A stretch of DNA of 53,538 nucleotides, taken from the NCBI GenBank assembly GCA_910584725.1, contig CAJUBE010000012.1, positions 62,440-115,977 of the forward strand, read 5' to 3'. Under the pieces are notes generated by a model. It was not told where the DNA came from and did no database searches. It was given only the letters and a program-made list of their open reading frames with translations. Origin of the DNA: an uncultured Lachnospiraceae bacterium (GTDB taxonomy: Bacteria; Bacillota; Clostridia; Lachnospirales; Lachnospiraceae). Below are positions 34,658 through 42,593 of this stretch, piece by piece. The translations under genes and the position numbers were made by a program. The first letter of the stretch is position 1. Every line of letters begins with the position of its first letter.

Positions 34658-35875
34658 CTACTGAGCCGGAGCCGCCTGCGCGCCGTCCGCAGGAGCGGAA
34701 GCCGCCTCCGCCTGTGCGCTGTCCGCCGCTTCCGCGGATGCTGCCTCTGGTGCCTCCTCAGGCGCAGGCTCTGCAGGCGGGGCAGCCACAGCCGCGATCC
34801 CGTTTCCGTCTACCGCATAGTCCGTACCGTCCACATTTACCGTCACGTTTCTCTGCAATGCACCCGTCGCCGGATCGTAATAATAGACGTTGCCGTCGGG
34901 TCTGGTCACCAGCCCCCTCTGCATCACCGCATTCTCGTCAAAGTAATAATCCTGCCCCTCGATCGTCACGTCCTCGCGCAAGGCGTGACCGTCCTTTGTG
35001 GCAAGGAAATATCTGCCCGTCTCGTCCTCGAACCAACAGCCCTTCTGCACGAAACCGTTCTCGTCCAGATGATACTTCTTATCTTCCCAGCCGACCCAGC
35101 CGTTCCTCTGCATCCGATAACCCGCATAAAATACCGTCTGGTCACCGCGGGGCGCAAAACCGTCCGCCACGATCAGAGACGCGTAATCCTTAAACTGATA
35201 ATTCATATCCACCCGTGTGGGTATCCCCGCCACGCTGCCGTGGGAAGTATTCTGCCAGAAAGCAGCGCCGCCGTCATACTCAAGCGAATCCGCATACTGC
35301 GCGATCCACTTGTCATAGCCGATATTGCCGATCTTGTCCCGGAACATATTCCGGCTGGAATAAACTACAGGATAATAGCCGTTGGCCTCAATGATCGAGC
35401 AGAACGCATTGATCAGCTCCTGCAGCTGCGCCTGCGACATGTTCTTGTGACAGGGCGCTTCCACATCAAAGACCACCGGATAATTCACCGTATAGTTACC
35501 GATCCACTGTAAAAGCTGGTTTGCCTCCGCTCTCGCCTGATCCGCATTGGCCGCATAAGAATACAGATACACGCCCGTCCGCAGACCCGCCGCGTTCGCG
35601 CCGCGCATATTCACGTCAAAATATGGGTCAATGCCCGAGTTCGTGCTGCCCGCCTTCACAAAAGCAAAAGACACCCCGGAGGATGGCACCTGACTCCAGT
35701 CTATCCCCAGATTGTGCTTGGACACGTCAATGCCTCTGGCAATGGAGCTGCCCGCTCCCACCGCCTCCACCTTAAGTCCCGGTGTCAGCACCAGCACGCC
35801 TGCCAGGCACAGCACGGCAACCTGCTTCACTCCCCTGCGCAGTCTATGTAATAATATCTTATTTGGTTTTATCAT
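34658..35875 (-). CDS. GH25 lysozyme-like secreted protein with choline-binding-type repeats
   Basis: This 405-residue exported muramidase would cleave peptidoglycan. The N-terminus has a basic stretch and a hydrophobic signal (VKQVAVLCLAGVLVLTPGL). The GH25 barrel begins IARGIDVSKHN, with the catalytic acids in GIDVS and VVFDVEAP. About four cell-wall-binding repeats follow (GWVGWEDKKYHLDENGFVQK and similar, positions about 285-375), then an Ala/Glu/Pro-rich tail. The ATG at 35875 follows AAGG; the longer frame lacks a site. A near-consensus promoter drives it. It is the left border of the accessory region. Confidence 0.9.
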   Translation of the reverse strand: MIKPNKILLHRLRRGVKQVAVLCLAGVLVLTPGLKVEAVGAGSSIARGIDVSKHNLGIDWSQVPSSGVSFAFVKAGSTNSGIDPYFDVNMRGANAAGLRTGVYLYSYAANADQARAEANQLLQWIGNYTVNYPVVFDVEAPCHKNMSQAQLQELINAFCSIIEANGYYPVVYSSRNMFRDKIGNIGYDKWIAQYADSLEYDGGAAFWQNTSHGSVAGIPTRVDMNYQFKDYASLIVADGFAPRGDQTVFYAGYRMQRNGWVGWEDKKYHLDENGFVQKGCWFEDETGRYFLATKDGHALREDVTIEGQDYYFDENAVMQRGLVTRPDGNVYYYDPATGALQRNVTVNVDGTDYAVDGNGIAAVAAPPAEPAPEEAPEAASAEAADSAQAEAASAPADGAQAAPAQ

Positions 35876-36003
35876 TTGTACCTTATATCCGGCTGCTCCG
35901 CACCGGCTATTTCCCTTTCGTTTTCTTACATTTCCGTTTTCTTTTGTTCTTTTCCTACGGATCGCACCCCAATGCGCACATTTGTAACATTTATATTTCA
36001 AAA

Positions 36004-36032
36004 TATTACATTTTGTCACATTTTGTAACAAT
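36004..36032 (-). promoter_or_regulatory. Promoter of the GH25 lysozyme gene
   Basis: On the minus strand TTGTTA (36027-36032) and TAATAT (36004-36009) are 17 bp apart. The spacer holds two tandem ACATTTTGT units (36009-36017 and 36019-36027, plus-strand reading), which could be a regulator site. The leader to the ATG is about 120 nt. Confidence 0.7.
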
Positions 36033-36046
36033 CCTTAACAACTATA

Positions 36047-37156
36047 TCATGCTTTTCTGGAATTGTATAGGGATTTTTGCGAAATTGTGGTGGAAAGTTC
36101 TTCCAGCCGCCGCCAAAACATTTCCCGCCACGCAACGTTTTTGCCAAACCATTCCCCTTTGACTTCTTCCATCTGATTCAGCCCGATTCGCCGCACCGCC
36201 TCCAATGCCGCCTCACGCTGCGTCAGTTTCCTGTCCGGGATCGTCTGGCACACAACTCCCTCCGGAGAATCATACGCCGAAAACGCCTGATTAAAATCCA
36301 TCAGATCATGCAGCCGCAGGATTTCGCCCGTTTCATTGTCAAAAAGAAATCCCCAGTTTCCCCAGTGCCGGTCTGTGTTCCCCACCAAATAGTCCAGAAT
36401 GTTCATCATATAAAAGGAATAAGCATCCAACGCCTGAATGTACTGCATCACGTCCAATTCCTGATTCGCCGCATAAATTTCAAACGCTTCCCGCGAAATG
36501 ATACCGTAGCGCAGACTCGTCATCAGCCTGCTTTTCGACACCGTTAATCCCTCATACACGAAAGGCTCGTACCGCACCTGATTGCACCGAAAACAGCGAC
36601 AGATCCGACTGGCCAGAAGCTCCCGCTCCACCGCCTTGGAATCGCCATCCTTCAACAGATAAAACCCGTCCGATTCCCTGACCCACGCTTTCGGGAAGCA
36701 GCCGTTTGTCGAAGTATCCCCTGCCAGAAGGTGCACGTTTTGAACCGTCACCTGCCGCCCCCGCAAAGCAACGTCCACAAACGCGTTGCTCAAATGATTT
36801 TCAAATAAATTAATCTCCGCATAGACGACCGGCTCTCCCGCTTCTCGTACCCAGTAAATATCCGTCAGCGACAGACAGTGGTAGGATAACGCCACACGGG
36901 CCCGCTCCCTGTCCGTAACAGCCTGTCCCATCCCAAGGCTGTTCAGAATCTCTTTGGCATATGTCCTGTCAAGCGTGAGCACCCGCGTTGCACACCAATA
37001 ATAAAAATTGGTGACATTGTCCACTCTTCCATCCAGTTCATCCGTCTGCTCCAAATATAAATTGCAGGGCATAAAATGCGGCTCAAAGATCACGCATTCT
37101 CCCTGCAATGTAATGGATGCCACCAATTTTTCCCCGTGCAAAATCTCATATGTCAT
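36047..37156 (-). CDS. HipA-like kinase-fold protein
   Basis: This is a 369-residue protein whose C-terminal half resembles the HipA/phosphatidylinositol-kinase-like fold. YLLKDGDSKAVERELLASRI is the nucleotide-binding region, DYLVGNTDRHWGNWGF gives the catalytic loop with D, H and N, and RLHDLMDFNQAF gives the metal-binding D. The N-terminal 150 residues are not recognised. HipA toxins pair with HipB, but no HipB gene is adjacent, so a toxin role is not supported. The ATG follows GGAGCGGACAGCG. The gene lies head to tail before the lysozyme gene. Confidence 0.75.
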   Translation of the reverse strand: MTYEILHGEKLVASITLQGECVIFEPHFMPCNLYLEQTDELDGRVDNVTNFYYWCATRVLTLDRTYAKEILNSLGMGQAVTDRERARVALSYHCLSLTDIYWVREAGEPVVYAEINLFENHLSNAFVDVALRGRQVTVQNVHLLAGDTSTNGCFPKAWVRESDGFYLLKDGDSKAVERELLASRICRCFRCNQVRYEPFVYEGLTVSKSRLMTSLRYGIISREAFEIYAANQELDVMQYIQALDAYSFYMMNILDYLVGNTDRHWGNWGFLFDNETGEILRLHDLMDFNQAFSAYDSPEGVVCQTIPDRKLTQREAALEAVRRIGLNQMEEVKGEWFGKNVAWREMFWRRLEELSTTISQKSLYNSRKA

Positions 37157-37449
37157 CGCTGTCCGCTCCGCCTTTTACTCTTCCTTTTATCGGTAAAAAT
37201 ATTATCCCCTCTCCCATAAAAAATGTCAACTCTGCGAAACCCATGGAAAAACAAAGTGCGGGAAAACAAAGAAAACTGCGAAATCACTCCCGCAGCTTCC
37301 TTTCACGTATGAATAGGTTTCCATACGTGTTCCCCTTTTACAGATTACATAATATCACATTTTTCGCGGGTTGGATAGTGTAGGTTATCGCGTAAACATC
37401 GCGTAAACCAGATAATCTATCCGTTTACATAATATATCTTCCCCACTTC
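37157..37449. other. Intergenic region with hairpin and tandem 11-mer
   Basis: No gene is seen in this stretch of about 290 bp. It contains a hairpin, CACGTATG (37304-37311) with CATACGTG (37322-37329). It also contains a perfect tandem 11-bp repeat, ATCGCGTAAAC, at 37387-37397 and 37398-37408. The repeat may be a regulator site for the HipA-like gene, which is read away from it. Confidence 0.55.
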
Positions 37450-37665
37450 CTAAACCCGTGAAGACACAAGACTGACAATTCCCACAATGAGCAAAATCGG
37501 AAATGCAATATAAACCAGTCCTGCAACCAGCAGTATCATCAAAAACAACGGTACAAAAATAAAGCAGACTACAATCTTCGTAATACCCCATGCGGCGCGA
37601 CACGCAACTACCGCCAGTTTTCCAAATACCGCTAACATTAGCATAAAACATAAAAACGAGATCAT
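37450..37665 (-). CDS. Small two-helix membrane protein
   Basis: This 71-residue very hydrophobic protein probably has two membrane helices (about 3-20 and 30-65). It follows an excellent GGAGGAGAG ribosome site, which marks it as real in preference to an overlapping frame on the same strand at 37385-37651. No family is recognised. It lies 29 bp downstream of a 55-residue gene on the same strand, so the two may be co-transcribed. Confidence 0.7.
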   Translation of the reverse strand: MISFLCFMLMLAVFGKLAVVACRAAWGITKIVVCFIFVPLFLMILLVAGLVYIAFPILLIVGIVSLVSSRV

Positions 37666-37694
37666 TTTCTCTCCTCCCTCAAAATGCTTTTTTG

Positions 37695-37862
37695 TTAAGC
37701 ATGCTTTCTGTCGTTCTCTGTGCTTATGGTTCGCTGCGCCAGCTCTTTTCCACGGAATTTTGATATGTCCCGCACGCCTATGGCGGCACAGTATACTTCC
37801 TGCTCCTCAATTTTTTCCAGGAAGCGGCACAGGGAAATTCTTTCGGTTATGGTCATAGTCAT
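37695..37862 (-). CDS. Small hypothetical protein (55 residues)
   Basis: A short open frame begins MTMTITERISLCRFLEKIEE and ends in RKHA. AAGGG stands just before the ATG at 37862; an alternative ATG at 37856 has better spacing. The product is soluble and charged with two cysteines, and no family is recognised. Its strand, ribosome site and closeness to the small membrane protein gene support it as a gene. Confidence 0.55.
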   Translation of the reverse strand: MTMTITERISLCRFLEKIEEQEVYCAAIGVRDISKFRGKELAQRTISTENDRKHA

Positions 37863-38019
37863 TCACCCTTCCGTATTTCCGTTCACGACTGTTATAACTA
37901 TATTTTAATAGGGGGACATGATAACATAAACCTCTTTAAAAGCAAAAAGGCATCGTCTATTTCGTTCATTTTGGCGAAATACTGCACCTATGAAGATGAA
38001 GATTAATTGAAATTACAGG

Positions 38020-38047
38020 GGAGGGGCTGTACGGAAACAGCCCCTCC
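38020..38047 (-). terminator. Hairpin after the PIN toxin gene
   Basis: GGAGGGGCTG (38020-38029) pairs exactly with CAGCCCCTCC (38038-38047), directly after the PIN stop. There is no strong U-tract on the minus strand, so termination efficiency is uncertain. Confidence 0.55.
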
Positions 38048-38461
38048 TTAACTTCCATCCTCTATGATATCCAGCATCTCTTTGGGAGTTACAATATATG
38101 TTCTCACCGGAAAATGTTTCATATTTCCCGTCACCAAATATGCATCCGTATCTTTACGTTGTTCCATTAAGACCGCATAAAAAACTGCATCATCTTTATC
38201 AGGTATCTCCTCTTCCAGTATGTCCCCCTCCACATGTATAGCGCGTTTGATAAATTCGTGCAAAAAGATATTTACTCTTTTGGGATCAAAGCTAAACTTG
38301 GGACGACTGAATACATCCTCATACTCCGTAATAATAGCATCATTGATCAGCGGAATAATATTTCCCTTTAATGCTTCTGCAACCACCAAACCCGGCACCG
38401 AGTTATTTTTCAGCATGGCGGATATAAGCACATTTGTATCTAAAACAGCATAGTACATCAT
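38048..38461 (-). CDS. PIN-domain toxin (COG1569 type)
   Basis: This 137-residue PIN ribonuclease of the toxin-antitoxin type would cleave RNA in the cytosol. The N-terminus YYAVLDTNVLISAML carries the first metal-binding Asp. The second acid is in ITEYEDVF and a later one in PDKDDAVFYAV; YLVTGNMKHF is the usual C-terminal block. It overlaps the RelB-like antitoxin gene by the ATGA at 38458-38461, giving the expected antitoxin-first coupled pair. Confidence 0.9.
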   Translation of the reverse strand: MMYYAVLDTNVLISAMLKNNSVPGLVVAEALKGNIIPLINDAIITEYEDVFSRPKFSFDPKRVNIFLHEFIKRAIHVEGDILEEEIPDKDDAVFYAVLMEQRKDTDAYLVTGNMKHFPVRTYIVTPKEMLDIIEDGS

Positions 38462-38766
38462 TCTTTTCTTTCCCGACGTTCCTGTCTGGAAGCATCAATC
38501 TCGGCATTGATTTCCTCCAGCGACAAATCAGAGAGGCCATTTTTTTCGGCCGATTCTCCCATTTCTAACATTGCCTTATAGCCTCGATCTGCTATATAGG
38601 GTGTCTTTGGTAGTGTCATTGCAAACGGTATACCATTTTCCATTACTGCGCGCTTTAAAAACATCCTTACTGCAGTAGATGTATCTATCCCCAAGTTGTC
38701 AAAAACCTGAGCCGCTTTATCTTTCAACGAATCTTCTACACGTACTTGTAATAACGATGTCGCCAT
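38458..38766 (-). CDS. RelB/DinJ-family antitoxin
   Basis: This is a 102-residue ribbon-helix-helix antitoxin. The N-terminal LLQVRVEDSLKDKAAQVFDN and TSTAVRMFLKRAV follow the RelB/DinJ pattern, and the charged C-terminus would bind the toxin. The combination RelB-like plus PIN is less usual than RelB plus RelE. The start follows AAAGGAGG. Such antitoxins repress their own promoter, and the promoter at 38794-38822 lies directly upstream. Confidence 0.9.
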   Translation of the reverse strand: MATSLLQVRVEDSLKDKAAQVFDNLGIDTSTAVRMFLKRAVMENGIPFAMTLPKTPYIADRGYKAMLEMGESAEKNGLSDLSLEEINAEIDASRQERRERKE

Positions 38767-38793
38767 AACATACCTCCTTTTCGTTGCAAGACA

Positions 38794-38822
38794 ATTATAT
38801 TACATCGTACTATATATTTCAA
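38794..38822 (-). promoter_or_regulatory. Promoter of the toxin-antitoxin pair
   Basis: On the minus strand TTGAAA (38817-38822) and TATAAT (38794-38799) are exactly 17 bp apart. The region is rich in AT palindromes, fitting autoregulation by the antitoxin. Confidence 0.78.
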
Positions 38823-38850
38823 GAAATAAAATCCAATGCATGGGGAAGTT

Positions 38851-39624
38851 TTACGCATTACTTTCTATAAACTCTACATCAACCTGCAACTCAGGAATAT
38901 TCGGATTCCATTCTTGAACCAAGGATGTTATGATCCGTACCGCTGCATTTTTTGATTCTTCATTAAATCTCCTGCTCCTTCTCATGGAATCCTCCAGCTT
39001 GATTTCCCCTTCTGCCATTTGTACCGCTGAAAGCTGAACCCCTTCCTGCACACTACCATTAGCAACAATTCTGTCATCTTTCCAGAATTGCTTATCAGTA
39101 CCCAATATCGTGACCTCAGTCAGCACAGGCTTTGGTACTCTTACTAAGACATATTCACGCTCAGAATCTGCAATAAATTCTCCCATTGATAAATCTACTG
39201 TATATAAACCTACTCCTTTCACTTCAATCCATGAGGTAATTTTATCTTTTTCTTCCGCATTTTTTATCACAAACTCGGAACCTTGAACAGTCAAGACTTC
39301 AAGACGAGCAATTTCCTGCACATCTCCAATTGAAATAAGGACATGGTTTGATACATGGTTCGCCGCTTCCGCTTTCTCAAAAGTAGTATGATATATATTG
39401 TTATAAGTTTCTTCCTCAGCTTGTTGATACGCGGCTTTTACACGCCTCATCCCAACATAGCAGCTTATAACAGTACCACTTAAAAGAAGCATACAAATTA
39501 GAATGATAGAAACGTTTTTCCATCGTTTGGGATAGCTCTTAGCGCTTTTTACTTCGTCTACAATTTCATTTTTATCCGTTCCCCTTACAACCACATATTC
39601 ATTATCCCTTTTTTCTTTAGCCAT
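38851..39624 (-). CDS. DUF4230 membrane protein
   Basis: This 257-residue protein has a basic cytoplasmic N-terminus, one membrane helix (about 40-62) and an outside DUF4230-like domain. Conserved-looking blocks include EIARLEVLTVQG, GVGLYTVDLSMGEF and YVLVRVPKPVL. The function of the family is unknown. The ATG at 39624 lies just after the stop of the -1-frame tail of the previous gene, and its ribosome site is inside that tail. It appears to be the second of two related DUF4230 genes in tandem. Confidence 0.78.
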   Translation of the reverse strand: MAKEKRDNEYVVVRGTDKNEIVDEVKSAKSYPKRWKNVSIILICMLLLSGTVISCYVGMRRVKAAYQQAEEETYNNIYHTTFEKAEAANHVSNHVLISIGDVQEIARLEVLTVQGSEFVIKNAEEKDKITSWIEVKGVGLYTVDLSMGEFIADSEREYVLVRVPKPVLTEVTILGTDKQFWKDDRIVANGSVQEGVQLSAVQMAEGEIKLEDSMRRSRRFNEESKNAAVRIITSLVQEWNPNIPELQVDVEFIESNA

Positions 39625-39628
39625 ATAT

Positions 39629-39769
39629 TTAATCCTCTTTTTCTTTATAGCTGACATTCACTGTGGCTGTACTTCCACATACTGACCTTGCCAGCTTTTT
39701 AATTTGACTTAGCCCAGATGCTTTTGCCTGTTCTAATAAACCATTTGCGAATTGTTCCTGTACTTTTTT
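39629..39769 (-). other. -1-frame tail completing the upstream DUF4230 gene
   Basis: Reading -1 relative to the upstream gene from its A-run continues as VQEQFANGLLEQAKASGLSQ and on to ARSVCGSTATVNVSYKEKED, with stop at 39629. This matches the C-terminal end expected for DUF4230 proteins. The 0 frame stops at 39733. The minus-strand heptamer A AAA AAG (39769-39763) is at the switch point, in the correct phase for -1 slippage. Confidence 0.65.
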
Positions 39770-40149
39770 TCAATCTCTTCTCTACTGTTTAAATAGCCCT
39801 GATAACCATCCTCGGTTTTTCCATCAAACAACGACGCCTTATATTCAGCAATTGTTTCTACCTCAGAATCGTCAAGATATGGCACAAACTCTGGAGTAGG
39901 CACCACGATGGATATTATGTCGTCTTTTGCATCATAAATAACCTCTGCCTGCGTAAGATTCACTGAAAAAATCCCCTCACCGCGCATAGCAAGTAATGCC
40001 GCATAACTTTCCCCCTGCTGATATAGGTCTGTTAAATTCATGTCAACCAACATAACCTGCAATTTCCCTGTTTCCAATATCTTATTTTCAATTCTTACTT
40101 TTGTATCCTTTGCACTCAAGCCTTCTTCTTTACCATCGCTCTTTCCCAT
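39733..40149 (-). CDS. DUF4230 protein, shortened by frameshift
   Basis: This 138-residue frame starts MGKSDGKEEGLSAK and contains the blocks LQVMLVDMNLTDLYQQGESY, GEGIFSVNLTQAEV and ISIVVPTPEFVPYLDD, parallel to the downstream DUF4230 protein. It has no membrane helix of its own. It ends soon after an A-run, whereas a further 45 residues of matching domain lie in the -1 frame. Either a one-base deletion has broken it, or ribosomes slip at the A AAA AAG site. The ribosome site is weak. Confidence 0.65.
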   Translation of the reverse strand: MGKSDGKEEGLSAKDTKVRIENKILETGKLQVMLVDMNLTDLYQQGESYAALLAMRGEGIFSVNLTQAEVIYDAKDDIISIVVPTPEFVPYLDDSEVETIAEYKASLFDGKTEDGYQGYLNSREEIEKKYRNNSQMVY

Positions 40150-40160
40150 TTCGATCCCGG

Positions 40161-40751
40161 TTATAACCCCGTTTCTGGACCCAATTGCTTTACCTGCCGT
40201 TTAACTACCTTTCCATCCAATTCCTCCGATACCGGAATCGTACAGTTTTCCGTCTCTTTATGAACCATACCTTCCCAAAATCCGCCGATCCCGCTTCGCC
40301 CAATCTCATAATCTGTATTTTTGATACTATACACTAAAGTAAGCTCCTGCCCTTCGCAAATATTCACTTTGCCAGAAACTTCTTCTCCGTCTAAATAATA
40401 AGCACAGATCCCATAATCATCGTTTGAATCCAACGTTACCTGCCATATTTTCTTTACTGCGTGTTTACTTAATATCTTCTCATGCTCCTTTTCCCATTTG
40501 GAATATTTCATCCGTTCTCTGTAAATATCATCCGTCTCATCCGCCCCTTCAATATAATATCCCCTATCAGGAATAACTGCAATTTCCACTTCGCGAGATG
40601 CTTCTAATACATCGCCCTTACTCAATATATGCGGATTCGTCGTATCATTTATGGATACAGCTATTTTAGCATTTTCAACGGATTTTTCTTCATAATCAAT
40701 TACTTCAATAAATACTGATTGCTGTGGTTGATCCGTAACTATGTACTTCAC
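40161..40751 (-). CDS. Hypothetical protein, perhaps 5'-truncated
   Basis: This 196-residue protein is probably extracytoplasmic in origin but has no signal peptide or membrane helix. Regions such as IPDRGYYIEGADETDDIYRE and KIWQVTLDSNDDYGICAYYL suggest a beta-rich domain; I recognise no family. The GTG start at 40751 has AGAAGG five to six bases upstream. The reading frame stays open upstream to about 40805 and reads like protein (SFQYSYGWINNEKDG) without any start codon. The N-terminus may have been lost where it meets the XRE gene. Confidence 0.55.
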   Translation of the reverse strand: MKYIVTDQPQQSVFIEVIDYEEKSVENAKIAVSINDTTNPHILSKGDVLEASREVEIAVIPDRGYYIEGADETDDIYRERMKYSKWEKEHEKILSKHAVKKIWQVTLDSNDDYGICAYYLDGEEVSGKVNICEGQELTLVYSIKNTDYEIGRSGIGGFWEGMVHKETENCTIPVSEELDGKVVKRQVKQLGPETGL

Positions 40752-40787
40752 TCCATCCTTCTCATTATTTATCCAACCATAGCTGTA

Positions 40788-41144
40788 TTGAAAGGAGCCC
40801 TTCGCTTAGACTACACATTTTTAGGTAAACGCATCCGTGAAGAACGTCTCCGCCTGAATCTGACACAGGAACATCTCGCGGAAGAGATCAATATCTCTAC
40901 CGCCTACCTCGGTCAGATCGAGCGTGGAGAACGCCACATCACTTTAGATAAGCTGATTCCGTTAGCAGAAAGGCTCGGCGTATCGGTGGATTTTCTGCTT
41001 TCCGATTATATCCACCCGGATGACGACACCTCTCTATCTCTGATCCGTCAGCTTTTGGACGGTCGCAGTTCCCAGGATAAAGCGCGTGCTGTCAATATGC
41101 TCAAGCTGTTGTTCTCCTGCGTTGAGAATGGAAATCAGCTATAA
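40788..41144 (+). CDS. XRE-family helix-turn-helix regulator, start uncertain
   Basis: This is a short cytosolic DNA-binding regulator. The HTH covers LGKRIREERLRLNLTQEHLA, followed by STAYLGQIERGERHITLDKL. A C-terminal helical tail of about 40 residues follows. Homologues usually begin at the residue where this sequence has TTA GAC TAC, and TTA is not a start codon. The nearest possible start in frame is TTG at 40788, without a proper ribosome site; an AAAGGAG lies inside the frame after it. The gene may have lost its start. It is divergent from the 196-residue gene. Confidence 0.65.
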   Translation: MKGALRLDYTFLGKRIREERLRLNLTQEHLAEEINISTAYLGQIERGERHITLDKLIPLAERLGVSVDFLLSDYIHPDDDTSLSLIRQLLDGRSSQDKARAVNMLKLLFSCVENGNQL

Positions 41145-41205
41145 AATGCACTCTCCTTATGTACTGCCGCTTATGAAAAAATCTCTCTTCAACAAACTCC
41201 TGTAT

Positions 41206-42114
41206 CTACTCAGATACTTCAAGAAGTTTTTTCATAACTCGATTATTCACATCCAGATAATATTCTAATTCTGCATTATTCAGATCATTATTTTCCCATG
41301 CATTAAATTTCTCTGTCATCTCGGCAGATTTTGTCATCATATCTGCATAGTCGGTGAGCAGATTCATATCGGAGGGATTTTCGGTATATTTTTTTAGAAT
41401 ATCGCAATATTCATTATAAAATTTTTCATAACTATCCATAGCTTCTTTAAATTCGGGGCGTACACCATCTGCCAAATCTTGACTCGCAGCATCAGCAGCA
41501 TTATCTGCACTCCCATCACTATTCGCATTTTCTTTAACCGCATCTTCACTATCCGTGCTTAATGCCTGAGGCACATTCCCCTCTGGAGCCCTGACAGAAG
41601 CCTTCATTGTACAGTCATCCTCATCATAATTCAAAAAAATGTTATAGCCATCAGAATTATTTGCCGAATAAAAGCCTTCAAAACTGCTTGCTTCAATTGT
41701 ATATCCCATTTCTATGCATTCACTAACATAATCGTTAAACTGCTGCAATGACATACCACGAGCATCAAATACAAAACTAAAATCGTCACTTATGCTGGTT
41801 TCTACAATTTTTGTATCCGGCTTTGGAACCATGTTACCAAGATTCGTCTGCAACCATTGATATGCCACATCTGTTTTTGATTCAAATGAATACTTCCCGG
41901 AATTATAATCATAATAGGCAGTACAGATTTCTGCATCATCAAGGTATCTTATCATCGCAATATCAGGTTCAACCAGTTTGTAGTGGTCTATATTACCAAC
42001 AGAATAAGAGCCGCGATAATAGAAACATTTCACATTTGTAACCGTTTCTCCTGCGTTGCAAATTATTTTTGACTCTGTATGCATAGAAATGGGCTCACTT
42101 CTCAGCTTTTCCAC
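41206..42114 (-). CDS. DUF6591-type protein, 3' part of a frameshifted gene
   Basis: This 302-residue frame starts at GTG and holds two recognisable parts: a beta-rich middle (FSFVFDARGMSLQQFNDYVS) and a C-terminal helical domain of DUF6591 type (GVRPEFKEAMDSYEKFYNEY to YYLDVNNRVMKKLLEVSE). The first residues EKLRSEPISMHTE continue naturally from the lipoprotein frame immediately upstream when a -1 shift is made near 42143. It is thus probably not an independent gene but the larger part of one lipoprotein of about 435 residues. Confidence 0.65.
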   Translation of the reverse strand: MEKLRSEPISMHTESKIICNAGETVTNVKCFYYRGSYSVGNIDHYKLVEPDIAMIRYLDDAEICTAYYDYNSGKYSFESKTDVAYQWLQTNLGNMVPKPDTKIVETSISDDFSFVFDARGMSLQQFNDYVSECIEMGYTIEASSFEGFYSANNSDGYNIFLNYDEDDCTMKASVRAPEGNVPQALSTDSEDAVKENANSDGSADNAADAASQDLADGVRPEFKEAMDSYEKFYNEYCDILKKYTENPSDMNLLTDYADMMTKSAEMTEKFNAWENNDLNNAELEYYLDVNNRVMKKLLEVSE

Positions 42115-42512
42115 TTCATCATCCTTTGCGGAAAATTCTTTTTGAAGTTCGTAACAATAAGCCTCTTTTCACCCTCGGTAATGTCTGATTTCTCTTTGAA
42201 TGTAATTTCAAAACCCGCAATAGTATATGGTGTATTGTTGGTATAGTTAAGAAGAACCAAACGTTCTCCATCAATGATTCCTTCATCAACTTCCCATACA
42301 ATATCATCTATGCTAATCCTATTCTCTTCTTCTAAACTTTCTTCTCCATTTATTTCATTTTCTTCTTCATCCGTTGTTTCATTATTTGTTTCGTCTTGAA
42401 CTGATACCGCAACAGTATCCGAATTGTCCGCTATATCTTTTTTTCCACAAGCAGTCATTAAGAACATACACACACTTAAGAGTAACATACACCATTTTCT
42501 TTTCTTATACAT
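42102..42512 (-). CDS. Lipoprotein, 5' part of the same frameshifted gene
   Basis: This 136-residue frame begins with a lipoprotein signal ending MTACGKK. An acidic Glu/Asn linker and a beta domain (ISIDDIVWEVDEGIIDGERL) follow. It ends NFKKNFPQRMMKWKS, while the -1 frame from the same A-run reads KEFSAKDDEVEKLRSEP and joins the downstream frame. One additional A in the AAAAA run at about 42139-42143 would restore a single long gene. The ATG at 42512 follows GGAGG. Confidence 0.65.
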   Translation of the reverse strand: MYKKRKWCMLLLSVCMFLMTACGKKDIADNSDTVAVSVQDETNNETTDEEENEINGEESLEEENRISIDDIVWEVDEGIIDGERLVLLNYTNNTPYTIAGFEITFKEKSDITEGEKRLIVTNFKKNFPQRMMKWKS

Positions 42513-42593
42513 AATCTTTTCCTCCAATTATTTTCTTCATGTTGAAATATAGTACTGAAAAGCCGGAAATGTTTTTACTGCCGTCTTTCAAAG

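Noticed and set aside
36047..37156. HipAB-type toxin-antitoxin module
   Set aside because: No HipB-like gene is adjacent; the neighbours are a lysozyme gene and small membrane proteins. Kept as a kinase-fold protein only.
37385..37651. 88-residue open frame on the minus strand overlapping the 71-residue gene
   Set aside because: It has no ribosome site, whereas the overlapping frame has GGAGGAGAG and a normal membrane-protein composition.
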